Part shown: piece by piece, positions 1-6,938 of the stretch
How positions within the stretch are numbered: position 1 is the first letter of the stretch
How the letters are laid out: each line of letters opens with the position of its first letter
From: 2-01-FULL-45-10 sp964450115
Lineage (GTDB): Bacteria > Omnitrophota > Gorgyraeia > 2-01-FULL-45-10
DNA length: 8,596 nucleotides
Assembly: GCA_964450115.1 (NCBI GenBank)
Contig: CAYVCD010000058.1
Span: 1-8,596 of the forward strand
Reading direction: 5' to 3'
The notes under the pieces: generated by a model
What the model was told of the DNA's origin: nothing
Seen by the model: the letters and a program-made list of their open reading frames with translations, nothing else
Database searches by the model: none
Made by a program: the position numbers and the translations under genes

Positions 1-20
1 TTTGTCAGAATTTTTACATA

Positions 21-47
21 GCAAATTGCATGCCTAATGCAATTTGC
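21..47. repeat. 11-bp perfect inverted repeat downstream of the gene cluster
   Basis: Positions 21-31 (GCAAATTGCAT) are exactly complementary to 37-47 (ATGCAATTTGC) across a 5-nt spacer, GCCTA. The repeat lies 58 nt beyond the stop codon of the last leftward gene, so in that transcript it would form a stable 3' hairpin. It is not a textbook terminator: on the minus strand the stem is followed by TATGTAAAAATTC, not a T run. A run of seven T does exist in the leftward transcript at 97-91, just after the stop, but no G+C-rich stem precedes it. The repeat may be an mRNA 3'-end stabiliser, an atypical terminator or a binding site for a dimeric DNA-binding protein. The pairing is seen directly and the role is inferred. 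Confidence 0.6.
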
Positions 48-105
48 GTCAAGCGAAAGGCGGCCACCGGGTATTTCGACGTCTGAGGAGAAAAAAATCG
101 AGTAA

Positions 106-633
106 CTATGCGCTGCGGGAGGTGGCGGTGGAGTGTTGGAGTTTTATAGGCTTGATCTTGCAGTCCGAGAGGATCTCATTAAGCGAAGGCAGTATCTGAA
201 AAGTTATGGCCGGATCGGCGATCGCGCCCTCATACAGGATGGGCGCGGCTGGCTGATAGGTCCTCTCGACGGTTAAGAATATCCTCATGATGAAGGCCTT
301 ATCTCCGACGGAAAATGGATAGTACCTGGTCCATCCCTTGCGGCCCAGATCCATATTCGCGATGTCGAAGCGCACCGCGGAGTTGAGCAGTGACCCGGCA
401 TAGCTAGTCTCTATCTCTTTCTTAGACAATCTTGCGACCGTATCGAGCTTGTATAAGGCGACGCCCAGACATATCGCGTCATATATATTCTTCACAACGG
501 CGTCGGAATAATTGATATCTATATTGGTGGGTGGATTTAAAACACTGCCTTCAAAGGGTAGAACCGATGAGACCGTTATGCTCTGAACCAGAAAAAATAT
601 AGCCAGAATACCGGACCACTTCTTCTTGCTCAC
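106..633 (-). CDS. Exported or membrane-anchored protein of unknown function (175 aa)
   Basis: I do not recognise this protein. The chosen start is the GTG at 633-631, because GGAGAGG at 647-641 sits 6 nt upstream. A longer reading from the GTG at 666 adds 11 residues but starts inside an inverted repeat and lacks a comparable ribosome site. The product begins MSKKKWSG and then has a hydrophobic stretch (about residues 9-24: ILAIFFLVQSITVSSV), consistent with a signal peptide or a single N-terminal membrane anchor. The rest is soluble, with no cysteine cluster or catalytic motif that I can name. One stretch, GRKGWTRYYPFSVGDKAFIMRIF, looks like a beta-rich substrate- or ligand-binding segment, but this is only an impression. 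It ends with TAG at 106. It lies 103 nt downstream of the last permease, so it may be an accessory periplasmic part of the exporter or an independent gene. Confidence 0.75.
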   Translation of the reverse strand: MSKKKWSGILAIFFLVQSITVSSVLPFEGSVLNPPTNIDINYSDAVVKNIYDAICLGVALYKLDTVARLSKKEIETSYAGSLLNSAVRFDIANMDLGRKGWTRYYPFSVGDKAFIMRIFLTVERTYQPAAPILYEGAIADPAITFQILPSLNEILSDCKIKPIKLQHSTATSRSA

Positions 634-655
634 AAGGTTCCTCTCCGATGCTACC

Positions 656-683
656 GTAAGGCACACTTAAAGCTGTGCCTTAC
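656..683. repeat. 10-bp perfect inverted repeat in the leader of the unknown exported protein
   Basis: GTAAGGCACA (656-665) is exactly complementary to TGTGCCTTAC (674-683), with an 8-nt spacer, CTTAAAGC. In the leftward transcript it forms a hairpin ending 8 nt before the Shine-Dalgarno (647-641) of the 175-aa gene and does not itself pair with that site. Neither side is followed by a T run, so it is not an intrinsic terminator. It could be an operator, a stabilising or processing hairpin that separates this gene's expression from the transporter's, or part of a regulatory leader. Its symmetry is seen directly and its function is inferred. Confidence 0.6.
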
Positions 684-695
684 CGCCTACTCGTA

Positions 696-723
696 AGTCT
701 ACCACAGGAACTGACTTTTGCAA
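696..723 (-). promoter_or_regulatory. Weak candidate promoter for the unknown exported protein
   Basis: On the minus strand TTGCAA (about 723-718) is followed after 16 nt by TAGACT (701-696). Each matches the sigma-70 consensus at four of six positions. Transcription would begin near 690 and the 656-683 inverted repeat would lie at the 5' end of the message. Matches this weak are common by chance, so this is a suggestion only. Confidence 0.2.
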
Positions 724-736
724 GAGAGGGCGTTCT

Positions 737-1867
737 TTATCCGAGGTTCTTCTGAAAACGCGAAGAGCTTAAGGTGATGATGGCTATACCCATTACCAGA
801 AGGATGAGCATCTCATCCCACAGGACAAAGACGCCCACGCCCTTTAAGAATATGCTCCTTAAGATAACAAGATAATACTTAAGAGGATTTAAGGTGGTTA
901 TGACCTGGACCCACCCGGGCATATTCGCGACGGGATACGCAAATCCCGAGAGGAGTATCGCCGGAAAGTAGAATAGAAATACCGCCATCATCGCCTCCTG
1001 CTGAGTCGATGATATGGTCGATATAAATAATCCTATGCCGAGGCTCGTCAATAGGTATATCAGGGTCGCGCCGAACAGGAGCGGAATACTGCCTCTACAC
1101 GGTATCTTGAACCACATGACACCGACCACCGCTATCATGACCATCTGCACTATCGCTATTATACCGAAAGGTGTGATCTTGCCCAGGATGAGCTCTATTG
1201 GCTTGATGGGGCTGACGATCAGTTGCTCCATCGTGCCTATCTCCTTCTCTCTCACGACGGCCATCGATGTGAGTATCAATGACATAAGCGTGACGATCAT
1301 CGCTATTACGCCCGGGAGATAAAAATTCTTGGAATAAAGGTTCTCGTTGAACCACTCTCTGTCTCTTAGTTCAACAACGGGATAGATATTCTTGCGCTTC
1401 AAAAATATATTGGCCCGCTCCTGCAGGACTTTGGCATTATAATTATCGACTATGGTCCCGGCGTACCCCAAGATTATCTGGGCGGCGTTGGAGTCGGTGC
1501 CGTCGACGATTATCTGCATCTGAGCGCTCTTATTGCCTGTGAGGTCCTGGGCGAACCCGCGGTTGAATTTTATGACCGCCTTTATCCTTGCGCGATCCAT
1601 CACGTACTTTATATCCTCTTCCTTCTGCAGGTAATTCTGCACGTCGAAATATTTTGAGTATTCGAAATCTCTTATTATATCGCGGCTCTCTTTGGTATTG
1701 TCTATATCATATACGGCGGTAGGGATATGAGTGATATCCATCGTAGCCGCGTAACCGAATATCAGGACCTGCACTACAGGAGAGACAAATATCACGAACT
1801 TCATGCGCGGGTCGCGGAAGACCTGCAGGAACTCCTTGACGATCAGCGATCTTATCCTTGTGAACAT
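737..1867 (-). CDS. ABC-2 type transporter permease, second subunit (YbhR/YhhJ-like)
   Basis: Inner-membrane subunit of an ABC exporter, expected to pair with the preceding permease and be driven by the two ATPases upstream. The 376-aa product has the family layout: a short cytoplasmic start with KEFLQVFRDPR (11-21), a first membrane segment (about 23-42), a long extracytoplasmic domain (about 43-180) containing VDGTDSNAAQ (121-130), then about five membrane segments. The loop REKEIGTMEQLIVSPIKPIELILGK (206-230) is the typical ABC-2 coupling region after membrane segment 2. LLSGFAYPVANMP (305-317) and the NPLKYYLVILR stretch (327-337) are also typical. The ATG at 1867-1865 follows the upstream permease stop by only 7 nt and has no good Shine-Dalgarno, which suggests translational coupling. 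The resemblance to the first permease in length and motifs implies an old duplication. Export substrate unknown. Confidence 0.93.
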   Translation of the reverse strand: MFTRIRSLIVKEFLQVFRDPRMKFVIFVSPVVQVLIFGYAATMDITHIPTAVYDIDNTKESRDIIRDFEYSKYFDVQNYLQKEEDIKYVMDRARIKAVIKFNRGFAQDLTGNKSAQMQIIVDGTDSNAAQIILGYAGTIVDNYNAKVLQERANIFLKRKNIYPVVELRDREWFNENLYSKNFYLPGVIAMIVTLMSLILTSMAVVREKEIGTMEQLIVSPIKPIELILGKITPFGIIAIVQMVMIAVVGVMWFKIPCRGSIPLLFGATLIYLLTSLGIGLFISTISSTQQEAMMAVFLFYFPAILLSGFAYPVANMPGWVQVITTLNPLKYYLVILRSIFLKGVGVFVLWDEMLILLVMGIAIITLSSSRFQKNLG

Positions 1868-1874
1868 TATTACT

Positions 1875-3005
1875 TTAAGCCACTTTCTTTTTGAATTTTA
1901 CTATCGCCACTCTTACGGCTATGAAAGAGAATATCAAAAGCGCCCCGATATTCGGCCAAAGGGCCTCCATGCCGACGCCCTTTAAGTATATCCCCCGCAA
2001 TATCACTATGAAATAACGCGCGGGCACCAGATACGTTATGTACTGCACCCATACAGGCATATTAAATATTTCGTAGGTGAAACCCGAAAGCATAAATGTC
2101 GGCAGAAACGATGTGAGGATAGCCATTTGGCTCGCCATAAGCTGGCTCTTCGCCGCGACGGATATGTATATGCCCAGCATGAGGGCGCCGGTTAAAAATA
2201 TTCCGCTGGAGACGAAGAGCAAAAGCACATTTCCTCTTAAAGGAACTCCGAATAATAGTATGCCCATGATGACGGATATGATGAGGTCGATGAAACCTAT
2301 GACAAAGTAAGGGGCGAACTTCCCGATGATGAGCTCTACGCTCCTTACCGGAGTCGATATGAGCTGCTCCATAGTGCCGCGCTCCCACTCTCTGGCGATG
2401 GTCAGCGATGTCAGGAGTGCCGCAATTATCATCATTATGATGGCGATCAGTCCTGGAACGATAAATAGCTTACTATCGAGATCCTGGTTGAACCATATCC
2501 TTGTGCGCAGGTCTATGGGCGTAGAGTTCGCTATGCTGTTGGCGGCAAGCGCGTCTTTAAGGAATTTCTGATTATAGGAGTAGACCACATTATTGACATA
2601 CCCGAGCACCGTCTGCGCCGTATTGGAATCACTCCCGTCGATGATGACTTGAAAAGGCGCCAGCCCGTTGGATTGTATATATTTCGAAAAATTTTTGTCC
2701 ACGACCATTGCGAGCATCGCGGTGCCTTTGTCAATAAGGTACTCCATCTGGGGGTAATTATCGTAATACCCTATTATCTTGAAATATTTCGAGCCCTTGA
2801 AATTATCGAGAAAGTGTATGGAGGTCTGCGAACCGTCCTGGTTCCACACGACCGTAGGTATCTTATCTATATCGAGCGAGAGCGCGTATCCGAAGAGCAC
2901 CAAGAGCAGCATCGGAATAGCGAATGCCAGCGCAAGGCTGCGCGGATCGCGCCATATCTGTATGAACTCTTTATTGAATATCGCCCGCGTTCTTCTTAAG
3001 TTCAT
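1875..3005 (-). CDS. ABC-2 type transporter permease, first subunit (YbhS-like)
   Basis: Inner-membrane subunit of the same exporter. The 376-aa product begins with NKEFIQIWRDPRS (11-23), followed by a membrane segment (about 25-43) and an extracytoplasmic domain (about 44-178) with IIDGSDSNTAQTVLGY (121-136). About five membrane segments follow. The signature REWERGTMEQLISTPVRSVELIIGK (205-229) lies after membrane segment 2, FMLSGFTYEIFNMP (304-317) comes later, and the C-terminus is basic (KFKKKVA). The start ATG overlaps the upstream ATPase stop as ATGA (3005-3002), and AGGAG lies about 9 nt upstream, so the two are very likely co-translated. The DG(S/T)DSN and GTMEQLI motifs are shared with the second permease, which supports a heterodimeric channel. 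In E. coli-type systems (ybhS/ybhR) the pair works with an HlyD-like adaptor. The assignment to the family is firm and the substrate is unknown. Confidence 0.93.
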   Translation of the reverse strand: MNLRRTRAIFNKEFIQIWRDPRSLALAFAIPMLLLVLFGYALSLDIDKIPTVVWNQDGSQTSIHFLDNFKGSKYFKIIGYYDNYPQMEYLIDKGTAMLAMVVDKNFSKYIQSNGLAPFQVIIDGSDSNTAQTVLGYVNNVVYSYNQKFLKDALAANSIANSTPIDLRTRIWFNQDLDSKLFIVPGLIAIIMMIIAALLTSLTIAREWERGTMEQLISTPVRSVELIIGKFAPYFVIGFIDLIISVIMGILLFGVPLRGNVLLLFVSSGIFLTGALMLGIYISVAAKSQLMASQMAILTSFLPTFMLSGFTYEIFNMPVWVQYITYLVPARYFIVILRGIYLKGVGMEALWPNIGALLIFSFIAVRVAIVKFKKKVA

Positions 3006-3952
3006 GCGGGATGCTCCTTATCGTAATCTTCTATCAACGAGACAAATACGTCCTCCAGTGAAGCTTTTATCTTCGCTATCTTATAATCCTTTAGATCTTC
3101 TTTTTCGAATAATTTTTTTATCGAAGGTATTGCCTTTTTGGCATCCGGGCTTACTGCGTGTATCGCGCTGCCGAAGAGAGCTGCTTCACTTACGCCCTCC
3201 ACATTTGAAATTTTTTCCGACCACTCCTCCGGCTCATCGACGCGTATCTGGATGATCTCGTCTTTCATGAACTTCGTCTTCATCTCCTCGGGTGTACCCA
3301 TAGCTATTATGGTCCCCTTATATATGAGCGTCATCCTATCGCAATTCTCCGCTTCGTCCATGTAATGGGTAGTGACGAATACCGTTACGCCATTTTTAGC
3401 CAGATCTTTTATGATACCCCAGAAGTTGGCTCTTGTTATGGGGTCGACTCCAGAGGTAGGCTCATCCAGGAATATTATCCGCGGCTTATGTATCAGAGAA
3501 CAGCCGAGCGCCAGGCGCTGTTTCCATCCTCCAGAAAGCGTCTTTGTGGGGCTCTCCCTGAATGCCTCTATGCCCGCAAGCTTTATGATCTCCTCTTTTC
3601 TTTCAGCCAATCCTTTTTTGGAAAGCTTATATATGCCGCCGTAAAAATTTATATTCTCTTCCACCGTAAGGTCGTCATACAAAGAAAATTTCTGCGACAT
3701 ATATCCGATATTCTGCTTTATCTTATCCTGCTCATTTTTTATATCGAATCCACCCACTGTACCGGTGCCGGAAGTAGGCGTGATGATCCCGCAAAGCATC
3801 CTTATGGTGGTCGATTTACCGGCGCCGTTGGGGCCTAAAAAACCGAATATCTCGCCTCGCTTGACGTCAAAGTTTATCCGGTTCACCGCGGTAAATGAGC
3901 CGAACTTCTTTTCCAGGTTCTGTACGCTGACCGCTATGGTTTCGTTTTGCAC
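3002..3952 (-). CDS. ABC exporter ATPase, second (consensus) nucleotide-binding subunit
   Basis: Cytoplasmic ATPase that powers the ABC-2 permeases encoded just downstream. The 316-aa product has all canonical motifs: Walker A GPNGAGKS (40-47), Q-loop glutamine in YMSQKFSLYDDLTVEEN (Q87), signature LSGGWKQ (139-145), Walker B IIFLDEPT (159-166) with catalytic Glu, D-loop SGVD and switch histidine in TTHYMDEAENC (H196). A C-terminal extension of about 90 residues (from about 225) ends in LEDVFVSLIEDY, as in many multidrug and Nod-type exporter ATPases. The start is the GTG at 3952-3950 with GAGG at 3963-3960. It overlaps the preceding ATPase gene by 19 nt in another frame and its TGA overlaps the permease ATG. 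It corresponds to the C-terminal half of YbhF/RbbA-type double ATPases, which here is a separate protein. Confidence 0.95.
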   Translation of the reverse strand: MQNETIAVSVQNLEKKFGSFTAVNRINFDVKRGEIFGFLGPNGAGKSTTIRMLCGIITPTSGTGTVGGFDIKNEQDKIKQNIGYMSQKFSLYDDLTVEENINFYGGIYKLSKKGLAERKEEIIKLAGIEAFRESPTKTLSGGWKQRLALGCSLIHKPRIIFLDEPTSGVDPITRANFWGIIKDLAKNGVTVFVTTHYMDEAENCDRMTLIYKGTIIAMGTPEEMKTKFMKDEIIQIRVDEPEEWSEKISNVEGVSEAALFGSAIHAVSPDAKKAIPSIKKLFEKEDLKDYKIAKIKASLEDVFVSLIEDYDKEHPA

Positions 3953-4686
3953 GAATCTACCTCGAACTCTTTTATTATCTCTATGAAGGCCTTTTCAAGA
4001 GTATCCACCTTCTTCTCTTCTTTTATGGCTTCGGGAGTCTCACATCTTAAAAGTTTTCCTTTATGTATAAGCCCGATCCTCTTGCATCTTTCGGCTTCGT
4101 CTAGATAAGATGTGGAGAAGAGTATCGCGACCTTCTCTTTCAACAGCTGGTAGAGTATGCCCCAGAAGTCCCTTCTAGATACGGGATCGACGCCGTTAGT
4201 CGGCTCATCGAGGAATAATACTTTCGGCGTATGTATGAGCGCGCACGCCAGCCCAGCCTTCTGCTTCATCCCGCCTGAAAGCTTTCCAGCGAGGCGGTCC
4301 TTGAACGGCGTCAGCCCTGAAAATCCCAGAAGCTTCTTTATCCTCTCGTCCCGTTCGGCTCCGGGATTCACGCAATAGATATCGGCATAAAAGTTTATGT
4401 TTTCCATTACGGTAAGGTCTTCGTAAAGGCCGAACCTCTGCGACATATACCCGATATTGTCCTTTAAAGTTTCGGCCTCTTTAACGGTGTGCTTATTGTA
4501 TACCCATGCTTCGCCCGAGGTGGGCTCCATGATCCCGGTCAGTAGCCGCATAGTTGTGGTCTTGCCGGCGCCGTCCGGCCCAACTAGACCGAATATCTCG
4601 CCAGCCTCTACTTCTATATTAAGATCATTCACCGCGATGAGATCGCCGAATTTCCTGGTAAGATTAACCGTTTTTATGGAAGGCAT
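3934..4686 (-). CDS. ABC exporter ATPase, first subunit with a degenerate H-loop
   Basis: Cytoplasmic ATPase of the same exporter, 250 aa. Visible motifs are Walker A GPDGAGKT (36-43), Q-loop glutamine Q83 in YMSQRFGLYEDLTVMEN, signature LSGGMKQ (136-142), Walker B VLFLDEPT (156-163) with Glu161, and D-loop NGVD. At the switch position the sequence reads FSTSYLDEAERC, so Ser193 replaces the usual histidine. This predicts a weak or non-hydrolysing site paired with the consensus site of the second ATPase. The ATG at 4686-4684 follows the HlyD stop by 4 nt. No Shine-Dalgarno is evident, which points to translational coupling. The gene ends with TAG inside the start of the next ATPase gene. It matches the N-terminal half of fused double ATPases such as YbhF. 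I recall those N-terminal halves also deviating at this position but cannot verify it here. Confidence 0.93.
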   Translation of the reverse strand: MPSIKTVNLTRKFGDLIAVNDLNIEVEAGEIFGLVGPDGAGKTTTMRLLTGIMEPTSGEAWVYNKHTVKEAETLKDNIGYMSQRFGLYEDLTVMENINFYADIYCVNPGAERDERIKKLLGFSGLTPFKDRLAGKLSGGMKQKAGLACALIHTPKVLFLDEPTNGVDPVSRRDFWGILYQLLKEKVAILFSTSYLDEAERCKRIGLIHKGKLLRCETPEAIKEEKKVDTLEKAFIEIIKEFEVDSCKTKP

Positions 4687-4690
4687 ATTG

Positions 4691-5521
4691 TCAGTTTATA
4701 TAGGCGTCCGCCGGCATGCCCGGCTTTAATTCAAGATTAGTATTTTCCACCCTTACTTTTATCCTGTATACGAGCTTAACGCGCTCCGTCGTGGTCTGGA
4801 TATATTTCGGGGTGAACTCCGCCTGCTGGGATATGAACGACACCCAGCCAGAGTAACTTTTATTGGGGAAGGAATCTATCTTCACGGTGGCCTTCTGGTT
4901 GAGGCCGACCTTTCCAACGTCGGTCTCATTTATATAAGCGGTGACCCATATGTTATTGAGATCCACCGCTGTGAATACCGGCGCCCCCACCTGTACGACC
5001 TCTCCCTCTTCGGCGCTCTTTACGAGAATATATCCATTGAGGGGAGACGCCAGGTCCGCCCAGCCAAGTTTGGTGTTCTGTAGTTCCAACTGCGCACGCG
5101 CGCGCTTAACATTCGCCCAGTCGGTATCCGCGGTCGTCCTATACTGATCGCGCCTCTGGGCGGAGATGGCGCCCGCCTTGTAAAGATTCTCATTCCTTAT
5201 GTAATCGTCCTTTGACAGTTGATACTGGAATTCGGCGGCTTTTACCTGGGCCTCGGCCTCCTTCTGGACCTTGGTCAGCTCATCGGTATTGAGTCTTGCC
5301 ACTATCTGGCCGACCCTTAAGTTCGAACCCTCATCGGCTAATAGATTCAGTATCTGCCCGCCGACCCTGAAAGATATGCGCACGTCGTTTCCCTCGATGT
5401 TGCCGGAGACTTTGATTCCCTTGCGGTCGCGGGTAAGTTCGAACATTATATATGCGGTGGATGCGGCGGCGATCATAAAAAGCACAAGCACCAGGACGAT
5501 CATCCTACTCTTTTTTATCAT
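4691..5521 (-). CDS. HlyD-family periplasmic adaptor (membrane fusion protein, YbhG/YhiI-like)
   Basis: Links the inner-membrane ABC permeases to the outer-membrane channel across the periplasm. I place the start at the ATG at 5521-5519, because GGAGG lies at 5532-5528 with a 6-nt spacer. An upstream ATG at 5623 in the same frame would add 34 residues and lacks such a site. The 276-aa product has an N-terminal membrane anchor (about 8-28), a first lipoyl half-motif (about 38-80, with SGNIEGNDVRISFRVGGQI), an alpha-helical hairpin (about 82-150), a second lipoyl half-motif (about 155-187, ASPLNGYILVKSAEEGEVVQVG) and a beta-barrel domain (about 190-232). The ending LKPGMPADAYIN is characteristic of the family. 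The gene overlaps the TolC-like gene by 17 nt, and its TGA lies 4 nt before the first ATPase start. The helical hairpin is short, as expected for an adaptor that contacts a TolC-type tunnel. Confidence 0.93.
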   Translation of the reverse strand: MIKKSRMIVLVLVLFMIAAASTAYIMFELTRDRKGIKVSGNIEGNDVRISFRVGGQILNLLADEGSNLRVGQIVARLNTDELTKVQKEAEAQVKAAEFQYQLSKDDYIRNENLYKAGAISAQRRDQYRTTADTDWANVKRARAQLELQNTKLGWADLASPLNGYILVKSAEEGEVVQVGAPVFTAVDLNNIWVTAYINETDVGKVGLNQKATVKIDSFPNKSYSGWVSFISQQAEFTPKYIQTTTERVKLVYRIKVRVENTNLELKPGMPADAYIN

Positions 5522-6920
5522 CTTTTTCCTCCGGTTTATTTGAATAAAAAGAAATGTATTCTCTGCCCATGACCCTGTCAAGATAAGCCCCCGCCATAAG
5601 ATAATCGTATATGCCTCCGGCAAGGTTCTTCTCGACCTGGCTTAAAGATACCTGAGCGTCTATAACATCCAGATTTATCATGACGCCGTTATCGTACCCG
5701 ATATAAGATATGTTCAATGCGTCCTTCGCCTCAGCAAGACTGTCCTTCTGCGAGAGTATTATCGCGTGCGCTTCTTTGAGATCGAGACAGCCGCGCCTCA
5801 CTTCGACCGCTATCTGCTCTGTTATATTCTCTTTGGTCAATATCGCCTGGGAATAGCGCGCTCTTGCCTCTTTCACCTTCGCCAATGTCGACATGCCGTC
5901 GAATATCGAGATCGTCCCGCCGATGCCGACATTCCAGTCACTGTGCCTGTAGTTGAACCAGTTCGTCACATTATCGGACCTGTTAAAATAATTTGCCGTC
6001 GCGTTTATATTCGGGTACCACCCGGATTTCGCGAACTCTATCGCCCATTTCTCAAGATCCACCCCCAATACCTTGAGGTGCATCTCCGGACTGTTCTTGT
6101 ATGCCTCGTTAAGGAACCCTTCCAGATCTACGTCGATCGGGCTGTACCGAAGGCTCTCTTTAAGTTTTATTTTGCAATTCATGTCGAGGTATAAAAGCTT
6201 CTTCATGTCGTTTGAAATGATCTCAATGGAATTCTGGGCCTGCACAAGCGGAGGGATGGCTTTCGAGATCTGGACCTTCGACTGCAGCGCATCGAACCTT
6301 GATGAGGTGCCCTGCTCAAACCTGCTCCTGACGTCTTTGTAATGGGCCCGGGCCTGATCGACGAGATCCTGGTTTATGCGCAGCGTCTCATATGCCAGCA
6401 GTAGCCCGTAAAATAACCTTTTAGCTTCGAACTCTATCTCCAGCTTCCTGGCAACGAGCGTCTCCTGCTGTATCTTAAGCTTTACGCGCGCCTCTTTCAA
6501 GTTGGCTATGCTGGCGCCGCCGTCGTAGACCATCTGGCTGCCCGACAGAGTGGCCAGGTTATCGCTTTTATATCCCGTGTATATGCCTATATCTTTTTTA
6601 GATGAGAGCTGTGACGCGAGCGGGCTGCCGCTAAGCATAACAGACCCGTTGTAAGTGAAGGTGTAGCCTATGCTTCCCTGGGGGAAAAATTTACTTTGCG
6701 CCTGAGTTATATTGGCGCGGGCATATGTGACTTCCTCTTCCTGTATCCGAATGTCGCGATTGTTTTCAAGGGCCATCCGGATAACGTCTTCGAGTGAAAG
6801 ATAGCGCGTGTCGCTCTCCCAGACAGGCATCTCGCCAGCGTGGACTTGCGTAATTATGGCCGCAAAAGACAGAAAGAGCGCTAGCAATATATATGCGCTC
6901 TTTCTGAACAGATCCTTCAT
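5505..6920 (-). CDS. TolC-family outer-membrane efflux protein
   Basis: Outer-membrane channel and periplasmic tunnel of the exporter. The 471-aa product has an N-terminal signal peptide (about 1-28, basic start then LLALFLSFAAII, probable cleavage after VHA). The mature part shows the two-fold repeated outer-membrane efflux pattern: LSLEDVIRMALENNRDIRIQEEEVTYARANITQAQSKFFPQ (about 41-81) begins repeat one. The repeat-two counterpart contains LNEAYKNSPEMHLKVLGVDLEKWAIEFAKSGWYPNINATANY. Long helical heptad stretches and the segment YDNGVMINLDVIDAQVSLSQVEKNL near the C-terminus are typical. The charged tail (KPEEKDDKKE) is dispensable in appearance. The ATG at 6920-6918 has AAGGG about 5 nt upstream. 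The gene begins 18 nt after galT and overlaps the HlyD-like start by 17 nt. Length is in the normal range for the family. Confidence 0.93.
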   Translation of the reverse strand: MKDLFRKSAYILLALFLSFAAIITQVHAGEMPVWESDTRYLSLEDVIRMALENNRDIRIQEEEVTYARANITQAQSKFFPQGSIGYTFTYNGSVMLSGSPLASQLSSKKDIGIYTGYKSDNLATLSGSQMVYDGGASIANLKEARVKLKIQQETLVARKLEIEFEAKRLFYGLLLAYETLRINQDLVDQARAHYKDVRSRFEQGTSSRFDALQSKVQISKAIPPLVQAQNSIEIISNDMKKLLYLDMNCKIKLKESLRYSPIDVDLEGFLNEAYKNSPEMHLKVLGVDLEKWAIEFAKSGWYPNINATANYFNRSDNVTNWFNYRHSDWNVGIGGTISIFDGMSTLAKVKEARARYSQAILTKENITEQIAVEVRRGCLDLKEAHAIILSQKDSLAEAKDALNISYIGYDNGVMINLDVIDAQVSLSQVEKNLAGGIYDYLMAGAYLDRVMGREYISFYSNKPEEKDDKKE

Positions 6921-6938
6921 TCTATCCCTTCAAAAATA

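Noticed and set aside
91..106. Seven-T run after the last stop codon as an intrinsic terminator
   Set aside because: No G+C-rich stem lies immediately upstream in the leftward transcript.
634..666. Longer GTG start for the unknown exported protein
   Set aside because: It would start inside the inverted repeat and lacks a ribosome site, whereas the GTG at 633 has GGAGAGG at the right distance.
1014..1322. Plus-strand open frames opposite the permeases and ATPases, for example this one
   Set aside because: They are mirror frames of well-supported minus-strand genes, with no motifs or ribosome sites of their own.
5522..5623. Upstream in-frame start for the HlyD-like protein adding 34 residues
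   Set aside because: GGAGG sits 6 nt before the ATG at 5521, and the extra residues precede what is already a normal N-terminal anchor while overlapping the TolC-like gene.
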